A DNA stretch of 64,000 bases. Source: Collinsella ihumii (GTDB lineage Bacteria; Actinomycetota; Coriobacteriia; Coriobacteriales; Coriobacteriaceae). The position numbers and the translations under genes are program-made. The stretch lies in assembly GCF_900046475.1 (NCBI RefSeq), contig NZ_FCOU01000012.1, forward strand, positions 255,924 to 319,923. Reading direction: 5' to 3'. The notes beneath the pieces are model-generated. The model did no database searches. It had not been told where the DNA came from and saw nothing but the letters and a program-made list of their open reading frames with translations. Positions 26,679 through 34,652 of the stretch are shown here, piece by piece. Numbering within the stretch: position 1 is the first letter of the stretch; the number at the start of each line of letters is the position of its first letter.

Positions 26679-28241
26679 ATGGCGAATAGAATCAGGGCCA
26701 AGGACATCTTGAGGCTCGACGGGTCCGGGCTGTCGGGGCGCACCATCGCAGCGTCCCTCGGCGTGTCGCGCAACAGCGTGACCGCGGTGCTCGCCGCGGC
26801 CAAGCGGGAGGGCTTCGGGTGGGAGGACGCCCGCCCGCTCTCGGACCGCGAGGTCTACGACCGCCTTTTCCCCGAGAGGGCGCACGAGGCCACCGTCTAC
26901 CCCGATCCCGACTGGGGGCGCATCCACAGGGAGCTCGCCCGCGACGGGGTGACGCTCAAGCGCCTGCACGCCGAGTACCGGGACGCGTGCTCCGCGAGGG
27001 GCGAGGCGTCGATGGGTTACGACCGCTTCTGCAAGCGCTACCGCGAGTTCACCGTGAGGAAAAGCGTCGTGAGCCGCGTCGGGCACAAGGCGGGAAGGAT
27101 CATGGAGGTCGACTGGGCCGGGCCGACGATGGCGGTCGTCGACCCGGCGACGGGCGAGGTCTCCAAGGTCTACCTGTTCGTGGCCTGCCTGCCCTTCAGC
27201 CGCATGTCGTGGGTCGAGCCGACGCTCGACATGAAGCAGGATACATGGCTTCGCTGCCACGTGCACGCATTCGGCTACTTCGGCGGCGCGGCTCCCTGCA
27301 TCGTGCCGGACAACCTCAAGACGGGCGTCAAGCGCCATCCCCGCGAGGGCGAGGTCGTCATCAACGACGCATACCGGGAGATGGCAGCCCATTACGGGGC
27401 GGCGGTGATGCCCGCGCGCGTGAGGAGGCCGCGCGACAAGCCCAGCGTGGAGAACGAGGTGTGGCAGGCGGCCACCGAGGTGATAGCGGCGCTGCGCGAA
27501 ACGGTCTTCACGGACTTCGGCGCGCTCAAGGAGGCCGTCAGGAAGAAGGTCGACGAGCACAACTCCCGCCCCTTCTCCAAACGGGAGGGCACGCGGAGGC
27601 AGGTCTTCGAGGAGCAGGAACGCCCGCTCCTGAGGCCGCTGCCGGCCGTCCCCTACGAGGTCTGCGAGTGGGTGTACGGGCGCAAGGTCCAGCGCAACTG
27701 CCACGTGTCGTACAAGCGCAACTTCTACTCGGTGACCCATCTCGCCGTCGGCAGGACGGTCGACCTGCGCGTCACTGAGTCCACCGTCGAGGTCTTCCTG
27801 GGCGGAGAGCGGCTCGCGACCCACCCGCTGTTCCCGGCATACGCGCGCAACAGGTACTCGACGCACGAGGCCGACCTGCCGGACGGGGGGTCGTACTCGG
27901 ACTGGGACGCCGGGCGAATCCGGCGCTGGGCGGAGAGGGTCGGCCCGTCGTGCGCCGGCGTCGTCGAGCGGATATTCCAGTCCGTGGAGTTCGAGGAGCA
28001 GGGGTTCAACGCCGCGCTCGCGGTGCTGAGGCTCTCGCACAAGTACTCCGCCCCGCGGCTCGAGAGGGCCTGCGGGATGGAGCAGGCGACGGGGAGGCGC
28101 TCACCGCGCTACCGGGATGTGGAGCCGATACTCAGGAGCAACCAGGACAGGCTCGCCGACGCCCGGGCGGGCGACGACGGCGGGCCGGGCGAGGACGAGG
28201 CCGGAGACGTCCGGGGCGCGGACTTCTACGGGGAGGTGTAG
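26679..28241 (+). CDS. istA: IS21 transposase IstA
   Basis: A 520-residue DDE transposase. The N-terminal helix-turn-helix (LDGSGLSGRTIAASLGVSRN) binds the terminal repeats. The RNase H-like core has Asp in IMEVDWAGPTMAVVD, Asp in CIVPDNLKTGV and Glu in DKPSVENEVW, giving a complete catalytic triad. A C-terminal beta-barrel begins at NCHVSYKRNFYSVTH. The ATG at 26679 lies 18 bases past a GAAGGAGG-like sequence (26661-26668). istB starts four bases after the stop. The gene appears intact. Confidence 0.92.
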   Translation: MANRIRAKDILRLDGSGLSGRTIAASLGVSRNSVTAVLAAAKREGFGWEDARPLSDREVYDRLFPERAHEATVYPDPDWGRIHRELARDGVTLKRLHAEYRDACSARGEASMGYDRFCKRYREFTVRKSVVSRVGHKAGRIMEVDWAGPTMAVVDPATGEVSKVYLFVACLPFSRMSWVEPTLDMKQDTWLRCHVHAFGYFGGAAPCIVPDNLKTGVKRHPREGEVVINDAYREMAAHYGAAVMPARVRRPRDKPSVENEVWQAATEVIAALRETVFTDFGALKEAVRKKVDEHNSRPFSKREGTRRQVFEEQERPLLRPLPAVPYEVCEWVYGRKVQRNCHVSYKRNFYSVTHLAVGRTVDLRVTESTVEVFLGGERLATHPLFPAYARNRYSTHEADLPDGGSYSDWDAGRIRRWAERVGPSCAGVVERIFQSVEFEEQGFNAALAVLRLSHKYSAPRLERACGMEQATGRRSPRYRDVEPILRSNQDRLADARAGDDGGPGEDEAGDVRGADFYGEV

Positions 28242-28245
28242 GGAG

Positions 28246-28989
28246 ATGGACCTCTCCGTGGAGACCAGGCGCAAGCTGCGCGACATGGGCGCATCCGACC
28301 TGCTCGACGCCTTCGCGGCGCAGGACGAGGGCATGTGCATGGGCATGACCTGCGCCGAGCGCGTCCGCATGGCCGCCGCCGAGGCCGACTCGTCCTTCTT
28401 GACGTCCAAGGTGCGCAACCTCACCAAGCGCGCGGGCCTGCGCTATCCCGAGGCGGACGTGCGCTCCATAGACTTCTCGGAGGAGCGCGGGCTCGCCCCG
28501 CTGCTCATCGCGGTGCTCGGCGTCGCGTTCGCCGAGCGCGGCCAGAACGTCATCCTCCAGGGTGCGCCCGGCGTGGGCAAGACCTACCTGGCCTGCGCGC
28601 TCGCGAAGGCCGCCTGCCAGCGACGGATGCGCGCCTGCTACATACGCTGCCCCGACCTCGAGGAGGCGTGGCGCGAGGCGCGCGAGCGAACGGGCGGCGA
28701 GCGCAAGCTCACCCGCAAGTACGCCGCCTTCCAGGTGCTCGTGCTGGACGAGTGGCTGCTCGACCGCCCCGGCGAGCTGTTCCGGGGCTTCCTGCTCGAG
28801 CTCATGGAGGCGCGCTACGGCTCGTGCTCGACGGTTCTCTGCACCCAGTTCAGGCAGAAGGACTGGCACGCGCGGCTCGGGGGCGGCGTGCACGCCGACG
28901 CGATCATGGACCGCATCGTGCACGGCACCGCGTGGGTCGAGATGGGCGAGCTCAACATGAGGAGGAAGCTCGGCAGCGGATCCGGCTGA
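28246..28989 (+). CDS. istB: IS21 helper ATPase IstB
   Basis: A 247-residue AAA+ ATPase that loads IstA on target DNA. The Walker A motif GAPGVGKTYLACALAKAAC is at about residue 107 and Walker B (FQVLVLDEWLLDR) near 163. The N-terminal helical domain (LRDMGASDLLDAFAAQDEGM) contacts IstA. GGGAG directly precedes the ATG at 28246. Two segments are identical at nucleotide level to unrelated genes in this window: 28494-28540 to the 3' end of the membrane-protein gene at 35782, and 28544-28585 to the P-loop of mcrB. Confidence 0.92.
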   Translation: MDLSVETRRKLRDMGASDLLDAFAAQDEGMCMGMTCAERVRMAAAEADSSFLTSKVRNLTKRAGLRYPEADVRSIDFSEERGLAPLLIAVLGVAFAERGQNVILQGAPGVGKTYLACALAKAACQRRMRACYIRCPDLEEAWREARERTGGERKLTRKYAAFQVLVLDEWLLDRPGELFRGFLLELMEARYGSCSTVLCTQFRQKDWHARLGGGVHADAIMDRIVHGTAWVEMGELNMRRKLGSGSG

Positions 28990-28999
28990 CGAGCTGATG

Positions 29000-29031
29000 C
29001 CGGGCGCGGCTCCCTGCGGCACCGCGCCCGG
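29000..29031 (+). terminator. Hairpin after istB
   Basis: Perfect ten-bp GC-rich stem (29000-29009 with 29022-29031), 11 bases past the istB stop and overlapping the inner terminal repeat. It would end the istAB transcript or block read-in from outside. Confidence 0.5.
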
Positions 29032-29070
29032 CTCTCACGCGCAATACCCCCGGCTCCAGTTGGCAATATT
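29029..29070 (-). repeat. IS21 right-end double terminal repeat
   Basis: Two inverted copies of the 20-bp terminal unit at 29029-29048 and 29051-29070. Read on the minus strand they begin GGTATTGC and AATATTGC and both end GAGCCG, matching the left-end copies. Confidence 0.75.
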
Positions 29071-29225
29071 TAGTGGCTTCTCTGCGGACGAATACTCATC
29101 TCGGTGGCAGCGTTGCTTGATATGACCGTTTTGCAAGGGCGATGAAACACGCGTTAGGAGTTAAGCTTTACTGAGGAAATTGCGCGTGGCAGCGCGGTTC
29201 GTGTATCTGCCGAGAGGGGGGGGCC

Positions 29226-29624
29226 ATGAGCGACGACATCATGATCCTGCTGGTCTTCGGCCTGATCGCGCTTCTCGGCGGCGGCACGACGGCACTGGTG
29301 CTCCTGATCGCCAAACGCGTCCGCGCGAAGAAGGAGCGGGAGTACACGGGCGAGGCCGTTGGCACGGTCGTGCGGTTCCGAATGGGCGGCATCGACCGCC
29401 CCTCGTCTGTGTGCGTGCGCTACGAGGTGGATGGCCGGACATACGAGTGCCGCGAGACCGTGAAGCTGAAAAGCGAGCTCATCAAGATCGGGCCCGTGCC
29501 CATAGGCCAGCGCAAGCGCGGCAAGATCGCCACGCGCGTGGGCAGTAAGGTGCGGGTGGCGTACCTGCCGAGCGACCCGTCGAAGGCAATCCTTGCGGAC
29601 AACGCCGGGCTGATGAACGAGTAA
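29226..29624 (+). CDS. Single-pass membrane protein, DUF3592-like
   Basis: A 132-residue protein with one N-terminal transmembrane helix (MILLVFGLIALLGGGTTALV) followed by a basic stretch and a small beta domain. The latter has the pattern VRYEVDGRTYECRET and GSKVRVAYLPSDPSKA, typical of DUF3592 proteins. The domain would face the cytoplasm or exterior depending on insertion. A GGGGGGG-rich Shine-Dalgarno region precedes the ATG. Monocistronic, convergent with the gene ending at 29684. Function unknown. Confidence 0.7.
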   Translation: MSDDIMILLVFGLIALLGGGTTALVLLIAKRVRAKKEREYTGEAVGTVVRFRMGGIDRPSSVCVRYEVDGRTYECRETVKLKSELIKIGPVPIGQRKRGKIATRVGSKVRVAYLPSDPSKAILADNAGLMNE

Positions 29625-29683
29625 GGTGATTTCGGTGTGGGATGGCGCCTGCGGCTCGCGCAAGTCCGCGATGGCTTTGAACG

Positions 29684-31012
29684 CTACTTCTTGCCGAACG
29701 GGAGCTTGATGGGAAGCGCGTCAAGCACTTGGGACACATCGACGTTGCTGAGCGCTTCGCCGAGGGCCTTTGCGCCCTCGGATGCGCCCGCGCCCAGCTC
29801 GGCTATGCCCTTGCTGGCGGCCTCGCCGAGCGTTCCCGCGCCGTCCGCGATGGCGCCTCCGATTGCCTGTGCGTCATCGGCCATCTTGCCGCCCAGCTCG
29901 ACAGCATTCGCCGCCGCGCCGCCGGCTACCTCTACAATCGCTTCGCCGGCGAGCTCATTCCAAGCTCGTGCACGCTCGATGGTCTTTTGACTGATCTCGA
30001 TATTGAGCTGCTCCGCGAAGCCGTCAATATCTTTGACGGCGGCATCGATGATCTCCAGCGACCGATTGACGATGCGCGGGTGGAACAGCTTCTGGTCGCG
30101 CAGCCGCTGGGCGGTTCCCTCCAAACTCTGGCGGAACGCGCCGATACCGTTCTGGACGTTTGTGAGCCTGTGCTTGCGCGCCTCGACGATTGCCGCCCGA
30201 TGCTGCTCGAGCACCTCCGGAAGTTCGGCGTAGGCCCGTTCGAGTTCGATGACGGAGAGCCTGTCGCGCGTTTGAATCGAGCGGGCGATAACATCGAGCC
30301 ATGCGCGGGTCTCGTCGGGCAGCTTCTCGACCGCATGCCCGACGTCCTCGATGCTCTTCGCGCGCTCCGCCTTGTCGGAAAGGCCCTTGAGTTTGGTGAG
30401 TGCGTACGCCAGCGCCCTGCTCGTGGTCTGCGCGCAGGGGGAGACCTTCGACCATGCGGTATCGCTGAGTGTGCCCGTGGCATCGCGAACAGCGGCCGCC
30501 TCGTCGACCTCGAGCGCGGCGCCCATGAGGGAGGCGATGGTCGTGTCCTTCTGGTCCTGAAGCAGGTCGTCGACCTTCTCGTCTATGGCGGCCAGGTAGT
30601 CGGTGATTTCTTGGATGGCCTGCTCGAGCGCCATCTGGGTCATCATGCCGCCGACGCCTGCCGCCATGGCGGGCGTGAACAGCTGGCTGGGGTTGTAGAA
30701 CTCCAGCCATTTGACGGCGCGCCCCTTGGCGTTTTGGGCGACGCCCTTCTGGATGGTCCCGGGTTTGCCGTACTTCTTGACCAGCTCGGCGGACTCTTTG
30801 GTGAGCTTGACCCATCGGCCGGATTGTTGCTTGGCTTCACCGAGAGAGCCCAGGGCATCTCCGGCGGTCTTGATGGCCTTGGTGGTGAACTGTTTTGAGG
30901 TCAGCCCCTGCTCATCGAGCCAGCGCTTGATGGCCTTGGGATCTCCCAGAAACAGCAACCCCTGGCCGTCGTTGACGACTGTGATGTCCTGGCGGGTCTC
31001 ATTCTCTTCCAC
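29684..31012 (-). CDS. Helical protein of unknown function next to Mrr-like nuclease
   Basis: A 442-residue, mostly helical protein. The N-terminus has FLGDPKAIKRWLDEQGL. The middle (residues 110-340) looks like a coiled-coil bundle (AIQEITDYLAAIDEKVDDLL). The C-terminal 80 residues are rich in Gly/Ala with a repeating heptad-like pattern (DDAQAIGGAIADGAGTLGEA) resembling membrane-active amphipathic segments. GTG at 31012 with GAGGAG upstream is the start. It lies 33 bases after the Mrr-like gene on the same strand, so it is very likely co-transcribed and may be its partner. Similar proteins exist among hypotheticals; no family is named with confidence. Confidence 0.6.
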   Translation of the reverse strand: MEENETRQDITVVNDGQGLLFLGDPKAIKRWLDEQGLTSKQFTTKAIKTAGDALGSLGEAKQQSGRWVKLTKESAELVKKYGKPGTIQKGVAQNAKGRAVKWLEFYNPSQLFTPAMAAGVGGMMTQMALEQAIQEITDYLAAIDEKVDDLLQDQKDTTIASLMGAALEVDEAAAVRDATGTLSDTAWSKVSPCAQTTSRALAYALTKLKGLSDKAERAKSIEDVGHAVEKLPDETRAWLDVIARSIQTRDRLSVIELERAYAELPEVLEQHRAAIVEARKHRLTNVQNGIGAFRQSLEGTAQRLRDQKLFHPRIVNRSLEIIDAAVKDIDGFAEQLNIEISQKTIERARAWNELAGEAIVEVAGGAAANAVELGGKMADDAQAIGGAIADGAGTLGEAASKGIAELGAGASEGAKALGEALSNVDVSQVLDALPIKLPFGKK

Positions 31013-31045
31013 GATGGCTCCTCTATTGCGCCTCGGCAGCTCGCT

Positions 31046-32029
31046 CTACTCGTTCTTCGGTACGGGGATGTACACCTTCTTCAGGGGGATCATCCGCCGG
31101 TACTTGCCGTCCAGCAGCTCGTAGTACTTGAGGATGAGATCCACCAGCTCGCTGCCGCTCACGCCGCGGATGATGGGTGTGTTCTCGAGGTACTTCCGGG
31201 CGTTCTTGGTGTAGTTGGACAGGGTGACGAACAGGCCGTAGTCGCCCTCGCGCATGGCGCCCTTGAGCGACTGGATGGTGCTTTCCTTGATGTCGCCGCC
31301 CCCGCTCTTCACCTGGACGAGGATCCTCGGGGGCAGCTCGTCCTTGTAGGCGGTGATGTCGATGCCGCTGTCGCCGCCCTGGGGCGAGACGGTGGTGCGG
31401 TAGCCCATCGCGTCGAACAGGTTCGCCACAAACTCCTCGAGGGCATACCCCTTGAGGTTCCGGCTCAGCTCCTTCAGGATGAAGTCACGTGTCGACTCGA
31501 CGATCTCGTCTGCTGTCGTGCCGACGGTTTCGTCGACGTCATCCAACAACGGATGCTTTGCGTTGAAGCCCTTTTCAATCGCGCTGAGAAGCTCATCCGT
31601 GTAGTTCTTGATTTGAAAGAGGCTCAGCACGCATCCCAGCTCGTACAGGGCTCCTTGGGAGAAGGAGAGACGGGGGATGTGCTTGAGCCATTTCACCTTG
31701 CGGCGGTTGGGGTAGAGGACACCGTCGCCTGCATACTCGTATTCGCCCTCGATGATGCCGATGTTGATGTTCCGGTCCGACTTCGACGGGAAGACGACGT
31801 AATCTCCGACGTTGACCTCATGTGCGAAGCGGTAGAGCGCGCCGGCGCAGGTGGCAACCTGCCCCTTGCTGGCATCCGGGTGGGTCTCGGCGTAGTGCGC
31901 CTTGAAGGCATCGCGCGTGGCGGTGAGGGAGGAGAGGTTGCCGAAGTCCTCCCATCCGATTGTCATGACGTTTCCCTGCAGCATGAGCTTTTCATCTTTG
32001 CAGTGGATTCCCCACACGGTGTTCGACAT
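31046..32029 (-). CDS. Mrr-like restriction endonuclease with N-terminal EVE-like domain
   Basis: A 327-residue protein. Residues 1-135 form an EVE/PUA-like domain (NVMTIGWEDFGN, then VNVGDYVVFPSKSDRNINIG) that aligns by eye with residues 275-420 of the McrB here. Residues about 185-305 are the Mrr_cat PD-(D/E)xK fold: FVANLFDAMGYRTTVSPQGG, then DSGIDITAYKD and ILVQVKSGGG, giving the D...QxK catalytic set. Such enzymes cut DNA carrying modified bases. The start at 32029 is placed directly before the EVE fold with GAAAGG upstream. The following gene (ends 29684) is probably in the same operon. Confidence 0.85.
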   Translation of the reverse strand: MSNTVWGIHCKDEKLMLQGNVMTIGWEDFGNLSSLTATRDAFKAHYAETHPDASKGQVATCAGALYRFAHEVNVGDYVVFPSKSDRNINIGIIEGEYEYAGDGVLYPNRRKVKWLKHIPRLSFSQGALYELGCVLSLFQIKNYTDELLSAIEKGFNAKHPLLDDVDETVGTTADEIVESTRDFILKELSRNLKGYALEEFVANLFDAMGYRTTVSPQGGDSGIDITAYKDELPPRILVQVKSGGGDIKESTIQSLKGAMREGDYGLFVTLSNYTKNARKYLENTPIIRGVSGSELVDLILKYYELLDGKYRRMIPLKKVYIPVPKNE

Positions 32030-32326
32030 CGATGAAGCCTTTCTCGAAAGGATCCGCGGCCAACGCGGCATGAGGCGGTTTGTTTATTCCCATGATAGCG
32101 AATGGTCTCTCAACCGAACTCACTGCGGTCATTTGCGGTGCGTTGCTGCTTGGAGGATGCGCGATTGCCCTTGTCGATGAGCGCAATTCGCTACTGGGAT
32201 ACTGATGGTGTTGAGAACGTTTAGCTCAAGCGAGAGGCGACAAACGGATGTTGAAGTGGTGGGGCTGTCTTCGGCTCGAGCATGGTATAAGTACGATGTG
32301 ACGAGGTAAAAGGACGGGGGATCAAG
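32030..32326. other. Divergent intergenic region
   Basis: Spacer between the Mrr-like operon (leftward) and the MNT gene (rightward). It must carry both promoters; a TATAAG at 32286-32291 could be a -10 for the MNT gene. No gene or repeat seen. Confidence 0.35.
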
Positions 32327-32674
32327 ATGAGCGCAGCGGATGAAGTTTCCATGAGGGAGCGAGCGCATCGCGCCATAGCCGAACTTATCCGACCCGTGTG
32401 CGCTTCGCATCCGTGCGTTGAGAAAGTGTACGTCTACGGTTCGTATGCGCGCGGCGACTTCAACGAGCTGTCCGATGTCGACTTCTGGATTATTCTCGAC
32501 AGGGATAACTTCGATATCCCCATGACGGAATACGTGGACATCCAGACGGAATTGAGGCACGTACTGAAGTGCCCCATCGATTGCGTGACCGCTGTCGCTC
32601 CAGACCAACTCGGAAAGTTGTTCCGTCCGATTATGAGGGATAAGGTGCTCGTTTATGACCGCTCGGCCGATTGA
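32327..32674 (+). CDS. MNT-type minimal nucleotidyltransferase
   Basis: A 115-residue nucleotidyltransferase of the Pol-beta superfamily. The core GSYARGDFNELSDVDFWIIL holds the G-S motif and the two catalytic aspartates of the D-x-D pair. Such MntA proteins are antitoxins that AMPylate HEPN toxins, but no HEPN gene adjoins it. The next gene is a DUF3791 protein starting 92 bases downstream. It may be an orphan, or might act on an unlinked HEPN such as the one at 14643 (speculation). Confidence 0.85.
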   Translation: MSAADEVSMRERAHRAIAELIRPVCASHPCVEKVYVYGSYARGDFNELSDVDFWIILDRDNFDIPMTEYVDIQTELRHVLKCPIDCVTAVAPDQLGKLFRPIMRDKVLVYDRSAD

Positions 32675-32766
32675 GGCTGCCCTCAGTAAAGGTTTCAGAG
32701 ACCTCTTTTCTGATGGGATTCTTAACAGGCTGGTGTAATGAACAGACGGGCTGCGGAGGAGACTAT

Positions 32767-32991
32767 ATGGCCCAGAGCAAAAATGATGCGATCTTCTTCG
32801 TCGTCTGGTTGCTCAATCATGTTGCGAGGGAATGGGGTAAATCGACCGCTGAAACGTACCGTCTCCTTGAAAGCGTGGACATCGTGAGCGGATATCTGTA
32901 TCCGAGTTACGATGTGCTTCACGCCATGGGTAGGGAGGCGCTTGTCGAAGACGTCACCCTTCTTGCGCGGAAGAGGGGCCTTTCGGTTTGA
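32767..32991 (+). CDS. DUF3791-family small protein
   Basis: A 74-residue protein with the DUF3791 pattern: AIFFVVWLLNHVAREWGKST, then TYRLLESVDIVSGYLYPSYD and a helical end. GGAGGAG at 32755-32761 precedes ATG 32767, so the longer frame from 32671 is rejected. DUF3791 genes are often found beside DUF3990 genes in gut anaerobes, possibly as toxin-antitoxin type pairs; no DUF3990 is present here. It follows the MNT gene on the same strand. Confidence 0.75.
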   Translation: MAQSKNDAIFFVVWLLNHVAREWGKSTAETYRLLESVDIVSGYLYPSYDVLHAMGREALVEDVTLLARKRGLSV

Positions 32992-33041
32992 GGCTTCGCC
33001 GTAGGGGATGGTCGAGGATCCATCAAGCCCGCCCCATCCCG

Positions 33042-33476
33042 CTACTTCGCCGGCGCGATTCCGACCGAATACGCAGCGCCGATGATGAGGAATACGGGCG
33101 CCGCGTAGACGCCGGCGTAGGAGAGCAGAAGCGTCGGCATGGAGTAGCCGGAGGTCGGGCCGAGCGCGATGACGGGGGCGATACCGGCGATCATGAGCGC
33201 GAGGATAAGGCTCGCCACGATGAACGCGTGCGATTTGAGGGACTGGTTGATGCGGAACTTGCCGATCTTGATGATGACGAGGCCGATGATGGCGCCGATC
33301 GCATAGAGCAGCAGGGGCGTGGCGGCGATGGTTCCGACGAGCGTCCAGCTCGATTCGGCGGCAGCGGCGGTCACGGTGGCGACGTCGGTCGTGTAGTACC
33401 ACGCGGCAAAAACGCCGCACACGGCGGCGATGGCGATCCAGAAGATGAGGTTGCCGACGAACGTAGACGTTTTCAT
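33042..33476 (-). CDS. Small four-TM membrane protein (paralogue of 35111-35569)
   Basis: A 144-residue protein with four hydrophobic segments (about 7-27, 45-65, 78-100, 115-138). The opening K-T-S-T-F-V-G-N-L-I-F-W parallels KKTPLIANFVLWAIV of the protein encoded at 35111-35569. Both share the second segment PLLLYAIGAIIGLVIIK versus PVLLYGLGAVTGLLVIIY, so the two are paralogues flanking the HAD gene. No known family. ATG 33476 is the internal start giving the matching N-terminus. Function unknown. Confidence 0.7.
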   Translation of the reverse strand: MKTSTFVGNLIFWIAIAAVCGVFAAWYYTTDVATVTAAAAESSWTLVGTIAATPLLLYAIGAIIGLVIIKIGKFRINQSLKSHAFIVASLILALMIAGIAPVIALGPTSGYSMPTLLLSYAGVYAAPVFLIIGAAYSVGIAPAK

Positions 33477-33827
33477 GACAGGCCGCCTTTGCGCATTCGG
33501 GGACAGATTCATACATGATGGATGATACGCGACGACATGGTAGCGCTCATTGTTCCGCATACCAAGTTTCTTGCGCTATGCACCCGGGGTGTCTTCCTGG
33601 CGCACGCGCGCTCGGACGGCGTCGGCACGGGCCGGCTGCGTCCACCTCGTAGCGCAGGCGCATCGGCTCCTTCGTAGAGTTGCGGCACGCGGAGACACTC
33701 GACCGCATCTCCCCAGGCCGTGTTTCGACTTATGTGCGCAGAAGGGGAGAGCCGTGCGTTGCCGTACAATGGCCGTGGCCATTCGCGGATGGCCACCTAA
33801 GAATTACCGGGAAAATGCAGGTGAATC
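33477..33827. other. Intergenic region upstream of the HAD gene
   Basis: No gene seen. A TACAAT at 33765-33770 is a possible -10 element for the HAD phosphatase gene; no good -35 was found. Overlapping antisense frames lack ribosome-binding sites and family features. Confidence 0.35.
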
Positions 33828-34652
33828 ATGCAGGCCAGCGCCATCAAGCTCATCCTTTCCGATATCGACGGCACGATCATGCCTGCGGGCGCATCGACGG
33901 TGTCCCCGCGCACCGTCGCCGCGTTCCGCGCCGCGCTGGACTCCGGCATCATGGCCGGTCCTGCGAGCGGGCGCGGCCTGGTGCAGATCGCGCCGTTCTT
34001 CCGAGGGGACGCCGCGTGCTGCCAGACGGCGATCGCCACCAACGGCCTTGAGGTCTACTGCGCGGGCGAAAAGATCTGCGAGCAACGTCTGCCGATCGCC
34101 GCCCTCGAGCGCGCGCTCGACATCGTGCGCGATACGCCGGGCGCAGGCCTGCTTGCCTTTGACGGCACGACGCCGCAGCTCGTCGCCGGCGACCTCGACG
34201 TGCTCGCCCGGATCACCCCGGCGTACGCCCGCGCATGCGTACCCGCGGACGCGCTGCCGGCCGAGGACGTTCTCAAGGCGAATATCTTCATCGATGCCGA
34301 CATGGCGGGGACCGAGGCGTTCGTCGCCCGCTTGAACGACGAGGTCGATGGGCTTGATTTCGATATCCCCATGGTCGGGTACGCCAACATCATGCCGAAA
34401 GGGTGGAACAAGGGTAGCGCCCTGCTCACTCTGTGCGACCATCTCGGCATCACTCCCGACCAGGTCGTGGTTTTCGGCGATGCGGGCAACGATCTGACGA
34501 TGTTTTCGGTGGCTGGTCACGCGGTCGCCGTGGGCAGCGCGACGCCCGAGGCGAAGGCTGCTGCTCGTTGGCACATCGGCCGTTGCGAGGACGATGCGGT
34601 GGCGGCGGCCATCGAGGCCTTGGCAGCAGGGGAGTGGCCGTTCGGCGAGTAA
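33828..34652 (+). CDS. HAD-superfamily Cof-type phosphatase
   Basis: A 274-residue HAD hydrolase of the Cof (IIB) type. Motif I LILSDIDGTIM (nucleophile and acid Asp) is at residues 8-18. The type IIB cap occupies the middle. Motif III lysine lies near KGWNKGSALL and motif IV is VVFGDAGNDLTMFSVAGHAV. These enzymes dephosphorylate sugar phosphates, nucleotides or cofactors; substrate unknown. ATG 33828 with GCAGGTG upstream. Monocistronic. Confidence 0.88.
   Translation: MQASAIKLILSDIDGTIMPAGASTVSPRTVAAFRAALDSGIMAGPASGRGLVQIAPFFRGDAACCQTAIATNGLEVYCAGEKICEQRLPIAALERALDIVRDTPGAGLLAFDGTTPQLVAGDLDVLARITPAYARACVPADALPAEDVLKANIFIDADMAGTEAFVARLNDEVDGLDFDIPMVGYANIMPKGWNKGSALLTLCDHLGITPDQVVVFGDAGNDLTMFSVAGHAVAVGSATPEAKAAARWHIGRCEDDAVAAAIEALAAGEWPFGE

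Larger units (their letters stand above)
26546..29070 (+). mobile_element. IS21-family insertion sequence (istA-istB)
   Basis: Complete-looking element with both genes and multiple terminal repeats. The left end has three direct copies of a 20-bp unit (26546-26565, 26582-26601, 26604-26623) of the form GATATT, a variable centre, then GAGCC. The right end has two inverted copies (29029-29048 and 29051-29070). Repeated terminal motifs are typical of IS21-family elements, where they bind IstA. No perfect target-site duplication was found, so exact ends are uncertain by a few bases. It has inserted between a small minus-strand gene and a DUF3592-like gene, inside a defence-rich region. Confidence 0.85.

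Noticed and set aside
32988-33518. 176-codon open frame opposite the small membrane protein
   Set aside because: Asp/Arg/Gly-rich shadow of a transmembrane gene.
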